This document shows, piece by piece, positions 26,553 to 34,475 of a stretch of 64,000 bases of DNA (position 1 is its first letter; the number at the start of each line of letters is the position of its first letter). This DNA is from Nocardioides rubriscoriae (GTDB lineage: Bacteria; Actinomycetota; Actinomycetes; Propionibacteriales; Nocardioidaceae), in contig NZ_VIYJ01000003.1 in NCBI RefSeq assembly GCF_008087085.1, forward strand, positions 248,001 to 312,000, read 5' to 3'. The notes beneath the pieces were generated by a model. It was not told the DNA's origin. It did not search any database and was given only the letters and a program-made list of their open reading frames with translations. A program made the position numbers and the translations under genes.

Positions 26553-27281
26553 GTGCCCACGCCCGACGTCCGGTTCTGGTTCGACCCGGTCTGCCCCTTC
26601 GCGTGGCTGACCAGCCAGTGGGTGCGCACGGTGCAGGCCCAGCGCAACTACGACGTCGAGTGGCGCTTCATCTCGTTGCGACTGCTCAACGCCCACCTCG
26701 ACTACGACGCCCACTTCCCGCCCGGCTACGAGGCCGGCCACACCGCGGGGCTGCGGATGCTCCGCGTGCTCGCCCACGTGCGTGACGACCACGGGCCCGA
26801 GGCGGTCGCCCGGCTCTACCCGGCGATCGGCGCGCGGGTCTTCGACAGCGCCCCCGGCTCCTACGACGCCACCCGACCCGGCGCGGTCGACGACCTGGTG
26901 CGGGCGGCGCTCGACGACTGCGGGCTGCCCGGCGACCTCGTGGCCCACCTCGACGACATCGCGCGCGACGCCCAGGTGCAGGCCGAGACCGACGAGGCGC
27001 TCGCCCTGACCGGCAAGGACGTCGGCACCCCCATCCTCCACATCGCGCCGCCCGAGGGGGCCGCGTTCTTCGGGCCGGTCATCAGCCGCCTGCCCTCCGA
27101 CGACGACGCCGGCCGGCTGTGGGACCACGTCGTCGGCCTGGCGACGTTCCCGGGCTTCGCCGAGCTCAAGCGCAGCCTGCGCGAGCTGCCCCAGCTGCGC
27201 GCCCTCGGCGTCGACGTCGACGCGGGCGAGGTCGGGCCGCAGGAGGACTGGCACGCCGGCAGCCGCAGGCAGAAGAAGTGA
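26553..27281 (+). CDS. DsbA-fold oxidoreductase, Rv2466c (mycothiol-dependent) family
   Basis: A 242-residue thioredoxin-fold protein with an alpha-helical insertion, starting VRFWFDPVCPFAW. Rv2466c of M. tuberculosis, a mycothiol-dependent nitroreductase/reductase, has CPWC at this site; here the second Cys is replaced by Ala (CPFA, Cys14 only), so the enzyme would be monothiol. The cis-Pro region is VGTPILHIAPPEGAAFFGPVISR. The GTG start is one base after the proC stop, so cotranscription is very likely. Confidence 0.85.
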   Translation: MPTPDVRFWFDPVCPFAWLTSQWVRTVQAQRNYDVEWRFISLRLLNAHLDYDAHFPPGYEAGHTAGLRMLRVLAHVRDDHGPEAVARLYPAIGARVFDSAPGSYDATRPGAVDDLVRAALDDCGLPGDLVAHLDDIARDAQVQAETDEALALTGKDVGTPILHIAPPEGAAFFGPVISRLPSDDDAGRLWDHVVGLATFPGFAELKRSLRELPQLRALGVDVDAGEVGPQEDWHAGSRRQKK

Positions 27282-27796
27282 GCCTGCCGTGGGACTGGGG
27301 CGCGACCCCCGCCGAGGTCGCGCGGCGCTACCCGGCCGACGACGCCGCGACGGGGCGGGCGATGACCCGCGCCGTTGCGGTCGCGGCGCCGGCCCCGGTG
27401 CTGTGGCGCTGGCTGTGCCAGGTCGCGGTCGCCCCCTACTCCTACGACTGGATCGACAACCTCGGGCGGCAGAGCCCCCGCGAGCTCACCCCCGGTGCCG
27501 AGCGGCTCGAGCTCGGCCAGACGATGGCGGTGGTCTTCCGCCTCACCGGCTTCGAGGAGGGCCACCACTGGACCGCCGTCACCGGTGAGCGCGGGCGCCG
27601 GCTGCTCGGCACCACGGCGGTGACCTATGCCGCGGAGCCGGCCGGCGCCGACGTCTCGCGCCTGGTGTGCCGGATGGTCACCACGTGGCCGCGCCCGGCC
27701 GTCGACGCCCTGGCCTGGGGCGACCTGGTGATGATGCGCAAGCAGCTCCACACCCTGCGCGACCTGGCCGAGGAGACCGCCCGCGCGACGACGTGA
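27278..27796 (+). CDS. SRPBCC-like protein
   Basis: A 172-residue protein with an SRPBCC (START/polyketide cyclase) pattern: an N-terminal strand followed by paired helices (AAPAPVLWRWLCQVAVAPYSYDWIDNLG), a beta-sheet core, and a long C-terminal helix (VMMRKQLHTLRDLAEETA). Such proteins bind hydrophobic ligands; no specific role is known. The GTG start overlaps the upstream stop (GTGA). It ends the prodh-proC-oxidoreductase cluster. Confidence 0.75.
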   Translation: MSLPWDWGATPAEVARRYPADDAATGRAMTRAVAVAAPAPVLWRWLCQVAVAPYSYDWIDNLGRQSPRELTPGAERLELGQTMAVVFRLTGFEEGHHWTAVTGERGRRLLGTTAVTYAAEPAGADVSRLVCRMVTTWPRPAVDALAWGDLVMMRKQLHTLRDLAEETARATT

Positions 27797-27837
27797 GGGG
27801 CGCCAAGACAACTCCTCAGTTTTCTTACCGTCAGGGC

Positions 27838-27851
27838 GTGACCCGGGTCAC
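27838..27851 (+). promoter_or_regulatory. 14-bp palindrome upstream of the small peptide gene
   Basis: GTGACCCGGGTCAC is a perfect palindrome 68 bp upstream of the peptide start and 42 bp after the SRPBCC gene. It is a candidate operator for the monocistronic peptide gene. Confidence 0.4.
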
Positions 27852-27865
27852 CGACCGTCGTTGGG

Positions 27866-27901
27866 CAGGTCGAGGCGGGGATTGGGCCCCGCTTCGACCT
27901 G
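27866..27901 (+). promoter_or_regulatory. Leader hairpin abutting the ribosome binding site
   Basis: CAGGTCGAGGCGGGG (27866-27880) pairs with CCCCGCTTCGACCTG (27887-27901) with a single G-T wobble and a 6-base loop. It ends one base before the GAAGGAG of the small peptide gene. It should form in the mRNA leader and may protect the transcript or control initiation. Confidence 0.6.
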
Positions 27902-27919
27902 ACGAAGGAGAACAACCAC

Positions 27920-28075
27920 ATGAAGCGACTCGGCATCCTCCTCGGCCTCAGCGGCGCTGCTCTGGTGCTCACCGCTGTGCCGGCCTCGGCGTCCCCCTCG
28001 GTGTGCGTCAACGTCGACCTGTCCCTCAACGGACAGGGCACCGCCCAGTCGATCTGCCTGCCGCCGGCGGCCTGA
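27920..28075 (+). CDS. Small secreted two-cysteine peptide (51 aa)
   Basis: A short gene with strong coding evidence. GAAGGAG (27904-27910) precedes the ATG at good spacing. The product has a textbook signal peptide (MKRLGILLGLSGAALVLTAV, then PASA) with cleavage after about residue 25. The mature peptide of about 26 residues has two Cys 17 positions apart around alternating Val/Leu residues (SVCVNVDLSLNG, QSIC), suggesting a disulfide-closed beta hairpin. A perfect 36-bp terminator follows. Family unknown; it could be a surface-active, signalling or antimicrobial peptide (inference). Confidence 0.8.
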   Translation: MKRLGILLGLSGAALVLTAVPASASPSVCVNVDLSLNGQGTAQSICLPPAA

Positions 28076-28129
28076 GCAACGCACCTGCTGCACCTTCTCC
28101 CCAGCACGAACTCCAGTACGAGCACCAGC

Positions 28130-28165
28130 ACGAACGCCCCCGGTCGGCCGACCGGGGGCGTTCGT
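28130..28165. terminator. Strong terminator after the small peptide gene
   Basis: A perfect 36-bp palindrome: ACGAACGCCCCCGGTCGG followed at once by its complement, folding with a GGCC tetraloop. It sits 54 bp after the peptide stop and before the dehalogenase promoter. Confidence 0.8.
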
Positions 28166-28220
28166 CGTCCGCATGGCCGGCGCGGGTCCTAGATCGGGCA
28201 CCGGGTGCCAGACTCGGCCC

Positions 28221-29129
28221 ATGGACGTCTACCGCACCCCCGAGGACCGCTTCGCCGACGTCGACTGGCCCGAGCCGGCCTACGTCGAGGTGACCGACCC
28301 CGACGGCGGGTCGCTGCGGATGGCCTACGTCGACACGGGCACCCCGGCCGACCTCGAGGCCCCGGTCGCGCTGCTGCTGCACGGCGAGCCGACCTGGTCC
28401 TACCTCTACCGCCACGTCGTCGCCGAGCTGACCGCCGCCGGCGTGCGCTGCGTCGTGCCCGACCTGATCGGGTTCGGCCGCTCCGACAAGCCCCTCGCGA
28501 TGGGCGACCACACCTACGCGCGCCACGTCGAGTGGGTGCGCGAGCTCGCCCTCGAGCACCTCGACCTGCGCGAGGTGACCCTGGTCGGTCAGGACTGGGG
28601 CGGGCTGATCGGGCTGCGCCTGGTCGCCGAGCACCCCGACCGGTTCGCCCGTGTCGTCGCGGCCAACACCGGGCTGCCCACCGGCGACTTCGACATGCCC
28701 GAGATCTGGTGGGAGTTCCGGCGCGCGGTCGAGTCGGCCCCGATCCTCGACATCGGTCGCTTCGTGGAGTCCGGGTGCCTGCGCGGGCTCACCGACGCCG
28801 ACCGTGCGGCGTACGACGCCCCGTTCCCGACCGAGGAGGCCAAGGCCGGGCCGCGTGCGATGCCGACGCTGGTGCCGACGCGCCCCGACGACCCGGCGAC
28901 CGAGGCCAACCGCGCGGCCTGGACGGTGCTGCAGGCCTGGGACAAGCCGTTCCTGGTGGCCTTCAGCGACGGCGACCCGATCACCGGCGCCATGGCGCCG
29001 ATCCTGCGCCAGCTCGTGCCGGGCACAGCCGGCATCGACCACCCGACCATCGCGGGGGCCGGTCACTTCCTCCAGGAGGACGCGGGCGCTGAGCTCGGTC
29101 GCGCGGTCGCGGGGTTCATGGCGTCCTGA
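28221..29129 (+). CDS. Haloalkane dehalogenase-like alpha/beta hydrolase
   Basis: A 302-residue alpha/beta hydrolase with haloalkane dehalogenase signatures. The oxyanion and halide-binding region is LLLHGEPTWSYLYR (Glu56, Trp59); the nucleophile elbow is VGQDWGGLIGLR (Asp125, halide-binding Trp126); the catalytic base is His282 in GAGHFLQED. An Asp nucleophile followed by Trp separates it from esterases and epoxide hydrolases. Halogenated alkane hydrolysis is likely but the natural substrate is unknown. The 3' end overlaps the convergent TetR gene by 14 bases, a possible local regulator. Confidence 0.85.
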   Translation: MDVYRTPEDRFADVDWPEPAYVEVTDPDGGSLRMAYVDTGTPADLEAPVALLLHGEPTWSYLYRHVVAELTAAGVRCVVPDLIGFGRSDKPLAMGDHTYARHVEWVRELALEHLDLREVTLVGQDWGGLIGLRLVAEHPDRFARVVAANTGLPTGDFDMPEIWWEFRRAVESAPILDIGRFVESGCLRGLTDADRAAYDAPFPTEEAKAGPRAMPTLVPTRPDDPATEANRAAWTVLQAWDKPFLVAFSDGDPITGAMAPILRQLVPGTAGIDHPTIAGAGHFLQEDAGAELGRAVAGFMAS

Positions 29130-29814
29130 TCGTGGCGATGACCCCGACCAGGTCGTCGACCACGCCCCGCACCACCGGCAGCCGGGCCAGTCGCAGGAGC
29201 CGGTCGACCACCGGGGTCGACTGCGCGACCAGGGTGCGGGTCCGGGCCTGGCCGGGGGAGCGGTCGTGCACCCAGAACAGCACGACCCCCATCTGCAGCA
29301 GCCACAGCAGGTCGGGCAGCTCGGCGCGCAGGGTCGGGGCGATCTTGACGTCGGCGCCGTCGACGACGCGACGGTAGAGGTCGGTGCTGGCGGCGCGTGC
29401 CGGCGCCGACTCGTCGCTGAAGGGCGACAGCGGGCTCTGGGGGTCGGCGGCGTTGCGGAAGAACTGCCCGGCGAACCCGTGGTGGGGCGCCGCCACGTCG
29501 AGCCACGCCTCGAGGACGCCGCGCAGGCGCGGCTCGAAGTCCTTCTCGCGGGCCAGGACGCCGGCCGCCGCCGCGGCGTGCTCGACCTGGATGCCGTCGT
29601 AGAACGCCTGGACCAGGTGCTCCTTGGACGAGAAGTAGTAGTAGGCGTTGCCGACCGAGACACCGGCCTCCTGGGCGATCGCGCGCATCGTCGTGCCGTC
29701 GTAGCCGTCACGGCGGAACAGTCGCAGCGCCGCAGCGGTGATCACCGACCGGGTCTGCTCGGCCTTGGAGGTCCGTCGGGGGGCGGGGTCCGGCACAGCC
29801 GCCAGGGTAGCCAC
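29116..29814 (-). CDS. TetR-family transcriptional regulator
   Basis: A 232-residue regulator. The N-terminal TetR helix-turn-helix is clear (RSVITAAALRLFRRDGYDGTTMRAIAQEAGVSVGNAYYYFSSKEHLVQAFYDG, residues about 22-75), with an all-helical ligand domain after it. It is convergent with and overlaps the dehalogenase gene by 14 bases, which suggests a functional link. The ligand is unknown. Confidence 0.88.
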   Translation of the reverse strand: MATLAAVPDPAPRRTSKAEQTRSVITAAALRLFRRDGYDGTTMRAIAQEAGVSVGNAYYYFSSKEHLVQAFYDGIQVEHAAAAAGVLAREKDFEPRLRGVLEAWLDVAAPHHGFAGQFFRNAADPQSPLSPFSDESAPARAASTDLYRRVVDGADVKIAPTLRAELPDLLWLLQMGVVLFWVHDRSPGQARTRTLVAQSTPVVDRLLRLARLPVVRGVVDDLVGVIATIRTP

Positions 29815-29853
29815 CTCGCGGCGCGGTGCCCGCGCGGCAGCGGGCGGCCGTCG

Positions 29854-30810
29854 TCACAGCCCGATCGCGGCGGTGGCCGCGGCCAGGACCGGTTCGGTGA
29901 CCGCCCGGGCCCGCTGCGCACCGCGGGCGAAGACCTCCGTCACGTGGCCCGGGTCCCGGGCCAGCTCGGCGTACCGCTGCCGGACGGGCTCGAGCTCGGC
30001 CACGACCGCGTCGGTCACCGCCCGCTTGAGCGCGCCGTACGTCGTCACGCCGTCGGCCGAGCCGCCGCAGGCCACCAGCACGTCGAGCAGGTTGGTCACC
30101 CCGGGCTTGGCCGCGCGGTCGCGGCGCACCGCGTCGTGGCCCACGTCGCTGTCGGTCACCGCGCGCGCCACCTTGCGTCGTACGACGTCGGGCGGGTCGA
30201 GCAGCAGGATCGAGCCCGCGGCGTCGGCCGACTTCGACATCTTGCGGATCGGGTGGAGCAGGTCCATCACCCGCCCGGTGCCGTCGCCGGCCGTCACCAC
30301 CTCGGGCACCACGAAGACCTCGCCGTAGCGCCGGTTGAAGCGCAGCGCCAGGTCGCGGGTGAGCTCGACGTGCTGCTGCTGGTCCTCGCCGACCGGTACG
30401 GCCTGCGGGCGGTAGAGCAGGATGTCGGCGGCCATCAGCGCCGGGTAGGTCATCAACGAGACGCGGGTGGACTCCCCGGCGCGCGACTTCTGCTTGAACT
30501 GGACCATCCGGCCGAGCTCGCCGGTCGTCGCCACGCACTCCAGCAGGTAGGCCAGCTGGGCGTGGGCCGGCACGTGGCTCTGGCGGAACAGCGTGGCCCC
30601 GTCGAGCCCGACCGCGAGGAACAGGGCCGCCATCTCCGCCGCGTGGGCCTGCAGCAACCGGGGGTCGTGGTCGGTGGTGAGGGCGTGCAGGTCGGCGATG
30701 CCGTAGAAGGCGTCGCCCTGGCGCTCGCGCATCGGGCGCAGCGCGCCCAAGTAGCTGCCGAGCGTCAGCCGGCCGGAGGGCGTGAGCAGGGACAGGGTGC
30801 GGGTGGTCAT
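29854..30810 (-). CDS. trpS: Tryptophanyl-tRNA synthetase with attenuator leader
   Basis: A 318-residue class I synthetase charging tRNA-Trp. The HIGH-equivalent motif is TPSGRLTLGSYLGAL and the KMSKS motif is intact (RKMSKSADAAGS). The DLHALT segment keeps the His that corresponds to the indolmycin-contact residue in other TrpRS. ATG 30810 is chosen because the motif must be near the N-terminus. A leader peptide with tandem Trp codons and a terminator hairpin precede it, so expression should respond to charged tRNA-Trp. In Streptomyces coelicolor an auxiliary TrpRS is controlled in this way; whether this is the sole or an auxiliary enzyme cannot be told here. Confidence 0.93.
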   Translation of the reverse strand: MTTRTLSLLTPSGRLTLGSYLGALRPMRERQGDAFYGIADLHALTTDHDPRLLQAHAAEMAALFLAVGLDGATLFRQSHVPAHAQLAYLLECVATTGELGRMVQFKQKSRAGESTRVSLMTYPALMAADILLYRPQAVPVGEDQQQHVELTRDLALRFNRRYGEVFVVPEVVTAGDGTGRVMDLLHPIRKMSKSADAAGSILLLDPPDVVRRKVARAVTDSDVGHDAVRRDRAAKPGVTNLLDVLVACGGSADGVTTYGALKRAVTDAVVAELEPVRQRYAELARDPGHVTEVFARGAQRARAVTEPVLAAATAAIGL

Positions 30811-30871
30811 CAGGACTCCTGGGGTGTCGAGGGGTGGAGCCCTCGGGAGTCGTCGCCCGCGCACGTGCAGA

Positions 30872-30895
30872 ACGGCCGCCCGAGGGCGGCCGTTT
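30872..30895 (-). terminator. Attenuator terminator of trpS
   Basis: AACGGCCGCCC (30872-30882) pairs perfectly with GGGCGGCCGTT (30885-30895). The hairpin lies between the Trp leader peptide and trpS. The upstream strand can instead pair through CCGCC with GGCGG of the preceding hairpin (30918-30938), which makes an antiterminator possible. Confidence 0.7.
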
Positions 30896-30927
30896 CTGGA
30901 GGGTGCGTCAGAAGGGAGGTCCGCCGG

Positions 30928-30966
30928 TCAGGCGGACCACCACTGGGTCGAGCGCGTCATCTGCAC
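30928..30966 (-). CDS. trpS leader peptide with tandem Trp codons
   Basis: A 12-codon frame, MQMTRSTQWWSA, starts at GTG 30966 with GAGAGGA (30980-30974) at 7-base spacing and has two consecutive TGG codons. The second TGG and the following codons form one arm of a hairpin (30931-30938 with 30918-30925), so ribosome stalling at the Trp codons would open it. This is the classic layout of transcription attenuation and explains the 182-bp gap before trpS. Confidence 0.75.
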   Translation of the reverse strand: MQMTRSTQWWSA

Positions 30967-30992
30967 GCGCGGATCCTCTCACACGACGCGGG

Positions 30993-32672
30993 TCACGGCA
31001 GCCGGGCGGCGACCACCTCGTCGAGCACCTCGAGCGGCAGCGAGCCCTGGTCGAGCACCGCGGAGTGGAACTTCTGGATGTCGAACGCCGAGCCCTGCCG
31101 CGCCTCGGCCGCCGCGCGGATGCGCTCGATCTCGACCCGGCCGACCATGTAGCCGGTGGCCTGGCCGGGGTTGGTGATGTAGCGGTCGATCTCGGGACGC
31201 ACCATCGAGTCGGCGAGCGGGGAGTTGTCGACCATGTAGCGCACCGCCTGCTCGCGGCTCCAGCCCAGTGCGTGCAGCCCGGTGTCGACGACCAGCCGGC
31301 AGGCGCGCATGGAGTCGGCGGCGTACATGCCCATCCGGTCGACGGCCGAGCTGTAGAGCCCCATCTCGTCGGCCAGGCGCTCGGTGTAGAGGCCCCAGCC
31401 CTCGGCGTAGGCGTTGTTGTGGAGGTGCTTGCGGAACTCGGGGACGCCCTGCAGCTCGGCGGCGATCGTCAGCTGCAGGTGGTGGCCGGGGATGCCCTCG
31501 TGGAAGGCCATCGACTCGAGCTCGAAGGTGCCCCACGAGGCCGGGTCGCCGGTGTTGATGAAGAAGGTGCCGCCGCGCGAGCCGTCGGCGGCGGGCGGGA
31601 AGTAGTAGGCCTTGGCGCCGGACGCGGTCGCCTTGACCCCGCAGGGGGCCTGGGGCAGGACCTCGAACCAGTCGGGCATCGCCGCCCAGGCGCGCGCCAT
31701 CGCGACCTCGGAGGCTTCGACGAGCTGCTCGCTGCGCTCGAAGTGCAGACGCGGGTCGGTGCGCATGGCCTCGAAGATCCGGGCGAGGTCGTCGGTGCCG
31801 ACGACCTCGGGGCCGAGCGCGCGGTACTCGTCGGCCAGCTTGGCCACCGTCGCGAGCCCGAGGTCGTGGATCTGTTGCGCGGTCATCGAGGTCGTCGTGG
31901 AGTAGCGCAGCAGGGCGGCGTAGGACCGCTCGCCGTCGTCGAGCCAGCACAGGCCGGGCTTGTCGTCGGGGCGGGCCGCCCCACGGGTCGCGACCAAGGC
32001 ATCGCGGTAGTCGGCCATGGCGGGCCGCAGGGCGGTCGCGACGGCCTGCTCGCAGCGCGCGCGCCAGGCCGCCTCGTCGACGCCGGCGGGCGGGGTCGGC
32101 AGCGCCGCCAGCACGGCGTCGTCGGCCAGCGGCGTCGCGAGCTGCTCCTCCAGCTGGGTGACCGCGCCGTCGACGGCGAACGCGGGGGAGACCCGCCCGG
32201 CCGCCAGGCCCTCGCGCAACCGGTCACCCTGCTCGCGCAGCCAGCGGGCCGCCCCGTGGAGCTTGTCGACCATGGCCTCGGCCACCTCGGCGTCGGGCAG
32301 GCTCAGCATCGGCACGACGATCGGCAGCTCGACCTGGGGGCCGAAGATGGGGTCGGCGTGCAGCTCGGCCAGCCGGGTCTGCAGTCGGTCGGCGGTGCTG
32401 GTGGCGGTGCTCTCGAGCACGAGGCGGGTGATCTTCTCCTGCTCGCTCAGGCCGCCGGGGTCGATGGCCCAGGCGTCGGCGGCGAAGGTGCGCATCGCCT
32501 CGATACGGCGGTCCTCGGCCTCGCGCGAGGCGTCCTCGAAGAACGCCGCGTAGCGGTAGCTGCCGAGCAGGTGCGCCTCGGTCGGGTTGGACTCGAGGTG
32601 GTGGTCCCAGAAGGCCTCGGCGAGGTGGGCGAGGTCGGTGCTGGCGGCCTGCGACGGGTCGGGGTCGGTCAT
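30993..32672 (-). CDS. DUF885-family putative metallopeptidase
   Basis: A 559-residue soluble protein of the DUF885 family. The zinc-binding signature HEGIPGHHLQ (about residue 390) and the downstream AEGWGLYTERLADEMG with a third ligand Glu are intact, so it is probably an active carboxypeptidase-like enzyme. No signal peptide is seen. It is a single gene whose 3' end supplies part of the trpS promoter region. ATG 32672 is chosen over an upstream GTG that adds only a basic stretch. Confidence 0.87.
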   Translation of the reverse strand: MTDPDPSQAASTDLAHLAEAFWDHHLESNPTEAHLLGSYRYAAFFEDASREAEDRRIEAMRTFAADAWAIDPGGLSEQEKITRLVLESTATSTADRLQTRLAELHADPIFGPQVELPIVVPMLSLPDAEVAEAMVDKLHGAARWLREQGDRLREGLAAGRVSPAFAVDGAVTQLEEQLATPLADDAVLAALPTPPAGVDEAAWRARCEQAVATALRPAMADYRDALVATRGAARPDDKPGLCWLDDGERSYAALLRYSTTTSMTAQQIHDLGLATVAKLADEYRALGPEVVGTDDLARIFEAMRTDPRLHFERSEQLVEASEVAMARAWAAMPDWFEVLPQAPCGVKATASGAKAYYFPPAADGSRGGTFFINTGDPASWGTFELESMAFHEGIPGHHLQLTIAAELQGVPEFRKHLHNNAYAEGWGLYTERLADEMGLYSSAVDRMGMYAADSMRACRLVVDTGLHALGWSREQAVRYMVDNSPLADSMVRPEIDRYITNPGQATGYMVGRVEIERIRAAAEARQGSAFDIQKFHSAVLDQGSLPLEVLDEVVAARLP

Positions 32673-32732
32673 GTCGGCGACCCTACGACGGCGTACCGAC
32701 ACTGTCTCCCACCCCTCCCGCGGCCCCTCGGG

Positions 32733-34022
32733 TCAGGGCGGGTAGTCGCCGTAGCCGCCCGGCAACGGCGAGAAGACCACCAACCACCAGATCCAGCCGA
32801 CCTGGCCGACGATCCCGACCACGACCCACACCGTCGTGCGCAGCTGCCACGCCCGCGGCTCGGGGCGGTGCGCCCCGACGAGCAGCACGGCCAGCGGGAA
32901 CAGCGCGACGAGGTAGCGGAAGATGCTGGTGTGGCCGTCGACGACGGCCAGCAGGTAGACCGAGTACGCCGCCGACCACACCCGCAGGCGCAGGTCGAGC
33001 CCGCCGCCGATGCGGGGGACCAGCAGGAGCAGCGACAGCACGAGCGGCACCGCGATGCCGAGCGCCGGCAGCACGAACACCTTGTCGTGGGTCTCCCAGG
33101 CGTAGGTGATCGTGCGCTTCCACGGCTCCAGGAACGCGATCCTGTCCTCACCGCGCCAGGCGGTCATCGTCGCGGGGTAGGCGTCACGACGCCCGGCGCC
33201 GACGGCGGCGATCGCGGTCCACAGCAGGCCCGACAGGCCGGTCAGCCCCAGCGCCGCGGTCATCGCCACGCGCTCGCCGGTCGGGAGCGGGCGCTCCTCG
33301 CGGGCCTGCCACCGCATCCACAGCGCCACCAGGACCACGACGACCAGGGGCAGCGCGATCGGGCGGGTCAGCCCCAGCACGACCGCGCACGCGCCCGCGG
33401 CCCACCAGCGCTCGCGCACCAGCAGCAGCAGGAACGTGACGAGCAGCAGCACGCTGAACGACTCGGTGTAGGCCATCTGCAGCACCGGGGTCACCGGGCA
33501 GGCCGCCCACACCCCCACCGCCGCCAGGGCGAGGGCCTCCGTACGCCGGGGGCGGGCGGGGGCGGCCGGGAGCGTCTCGACCAGCAGCCGCGCCATCACG
33601 ACCGCGGCCCCGAGGCCGGCCAACAGGGCCAGCGCCGGCGCGACGGTGGCGAAGTCGGAGCCGAGCAGCGCGGCCATGAGCCGCACGGCGTACGGGTAGA
33701 CGGGGTAGAAGGCCCACTCGTTCTGCTGCACCCGGCCGTCGTCGCCGACGGGCAGCTGGTCGGGGTAGCCGTGGTCGAAGATGCGCTGGTACCAGACGGC
33801 GTCCCAGTTCAGGGCGAGGTCGACGTGGCCCTCGGCCGGCCCCTGGACGCCGGGGTAGTAGCCCGCGTGGTCGGCTGCCTGGGCCATCAGCAGCCAGGTC
33901 ACGACCCGCAGCGCGACGAAGACCAGCGCGGCCCGGGCCCACAGCGGCAGCGCGGAGAACGACGTCGGCAACCCCGCCGCGAGACGCCCCGGCGGGCGCC
34001 GCTCGCTCAGGGTCCCGGTCAT
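32733..34022 (-). CDS. PIG-V-like membrane mannosyltransferase
   Basis: A 429-residue protein with about ten membrane helices. The first extracytoplasmic loop contains LNWDAVWYQRIFDHGYPDQ, the acidic WDxxWY motif typical of GT-C enzymes related to PIG-V, which use polyprenyl-phosphate sugars. It probably glycosylates envelope glycolipids or proteins. It ends in GGYGDYPP. The ATG at 34022 precedes the first helix; the longer frame runs into the divergent promoter. The gene is divergent from the HTH gene at 34272. Confidence 0.82.
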   Translation of the reverse strand: MTGTLSERRPPGRLAAGLPTSFSALPLWARAALVFVALRVVTWLLMAQAADHAGYYPGVQGPAEGHVDLALNWDAVWYQRIFDHGYPDQLPVGDDGRVQQNEWAFYPVYPYAVRLMAALLGSDFATVAPALALLAGLGAAVVMARLLVETLPAAPARPRRTEALALAAVGVWAACPVTPVLQMAYTESFSVLLLVTFLLLLVRERWWAAGACAVVLGLTRPIALPLVVVVLVALWMRWQAREERPLPTGERVAMTAALGLTGLSGLLWTAIAAVGAGRRDAYPATMTAWRGEDRIAFLEPWKRTITYAWETHDKVFVLPALGIAVPLVLSLLLLVPRIGGGLDLRLRVWSAAYSVYLLAVVDGHTSIFRYLVALFPLAVLLVGAHRPEPRAWQLRTTVWVVVGIVGQVGWIWWLVVFSPLPGGYGDYPP

Positions 34023-34173
34023 GCCGCTCAGTGTCGCAAACGCCCCCGCGCAGCCCCGCCGGTCGCCCCCGCTGGGCGCGACCGCTGGGCGCGACCGCCG
34101 CCCGGCGTAGCACGCGGGGAACCCCGGTGCGGGACAGGCTCGCCGGGGGCTCAGAAGTTTCACCCGACAAATC

Positions 34174-34240
34174 CTTCCCCACGCGTCACACCAGGCCCTA
34201 TTGTCCTCAACGTCGCGCCCGTGTGACACCGGTGGGGAAG
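34174..34240 (+). promoter_or_regulatory. Nested inverted repeat bracketing a -10-like element before the HTH gene
   Basis: CTTCCCCAC (34174-34182) with GTGGGGAAG (34232-34240), and GTCACAC (34185-34191) with GTGTGAC (34221-34227), are two nested perfect inverted repeats. The 29-base core holds TATTGT (34199-34204), a -10-like element. The arrangement suggests a paired operator around the promoter or a stable leader hairpin. Confidence 0.5.
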
Positions 34241-34271
34241 CCGGTGGCGGACGCAAGAAAGCTGGTGTCCC

Positions 34272-34475
34272 ATGTCGAGCTCTTCCGGAGGCTTGTCCGA
34301 CCCGAAGTTCCTCACCATCGCCGAGGTCGCCGCACTCATGCGCGTCTCCAAGATGACCGTCTACCGACTCGTGCACGGCGGTGAGCTGCCGGCCGTGCGC
34401 GTGGGTCGTTCCTTCCGGGTCGCCGAGGAAGACGTCAACGAGTACCTCCGCAAGAGCTTCTACAACGCGGGCTGA
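34272..34475 (+). CDS. Small MerR/excisionase-type helix-turn-helix protein (Rv0500A-like)
   Basis: A 67-residue DNA-binding protein consisting almost entirely of a winged helix (FLTIAEVAALMRVSKMTVYRLVHGGELPAVRVGRSFRVAEEDVNEYL). It belongs to the BldC/excisionase-like class. The sequence and the position before bS22, an SDR and a PlsC-like gene match Rv0500A of M. tuberculosis as I recall it. Its targets are unknown. The inverted repeats in its promoter region are obvious candidates for autoregulation. Confidence 0.9.
   Translation: MSSSSGGLSDPKFLTIAEVAALMRVSKMTVYRLVHGGELPAVRVGRSFRVAEEDVNEYLRKSFYNAG

Noticed and set aside
28196..28220. A promoter for the dehalogenase gene
   Set aside because: The short gap after the terminator has no clear -35/-10 pair, so no site is reported.
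30811..30992. A T-box riboswitch upstream of trpS
   Set aside because: No T-box consensus or specifier stem is seen; the tandem Trp codons and hairpins fit leader-peptide attenuation.
30834..34226. A 1130-codon plus-strand frame opposite DUF885 and the mannosyltransferase genes
   Set aside because: The translation is a low-complexity His/Arg/Gly/Asp mix, and both minus-strand genes carry clear motifs.
34347..34475. Excisionase of a mobile element
   Set aside because: The fold is excisionase-like, but the protein sits in a conserved housekeeping order with no integrase or attachment site nearby.
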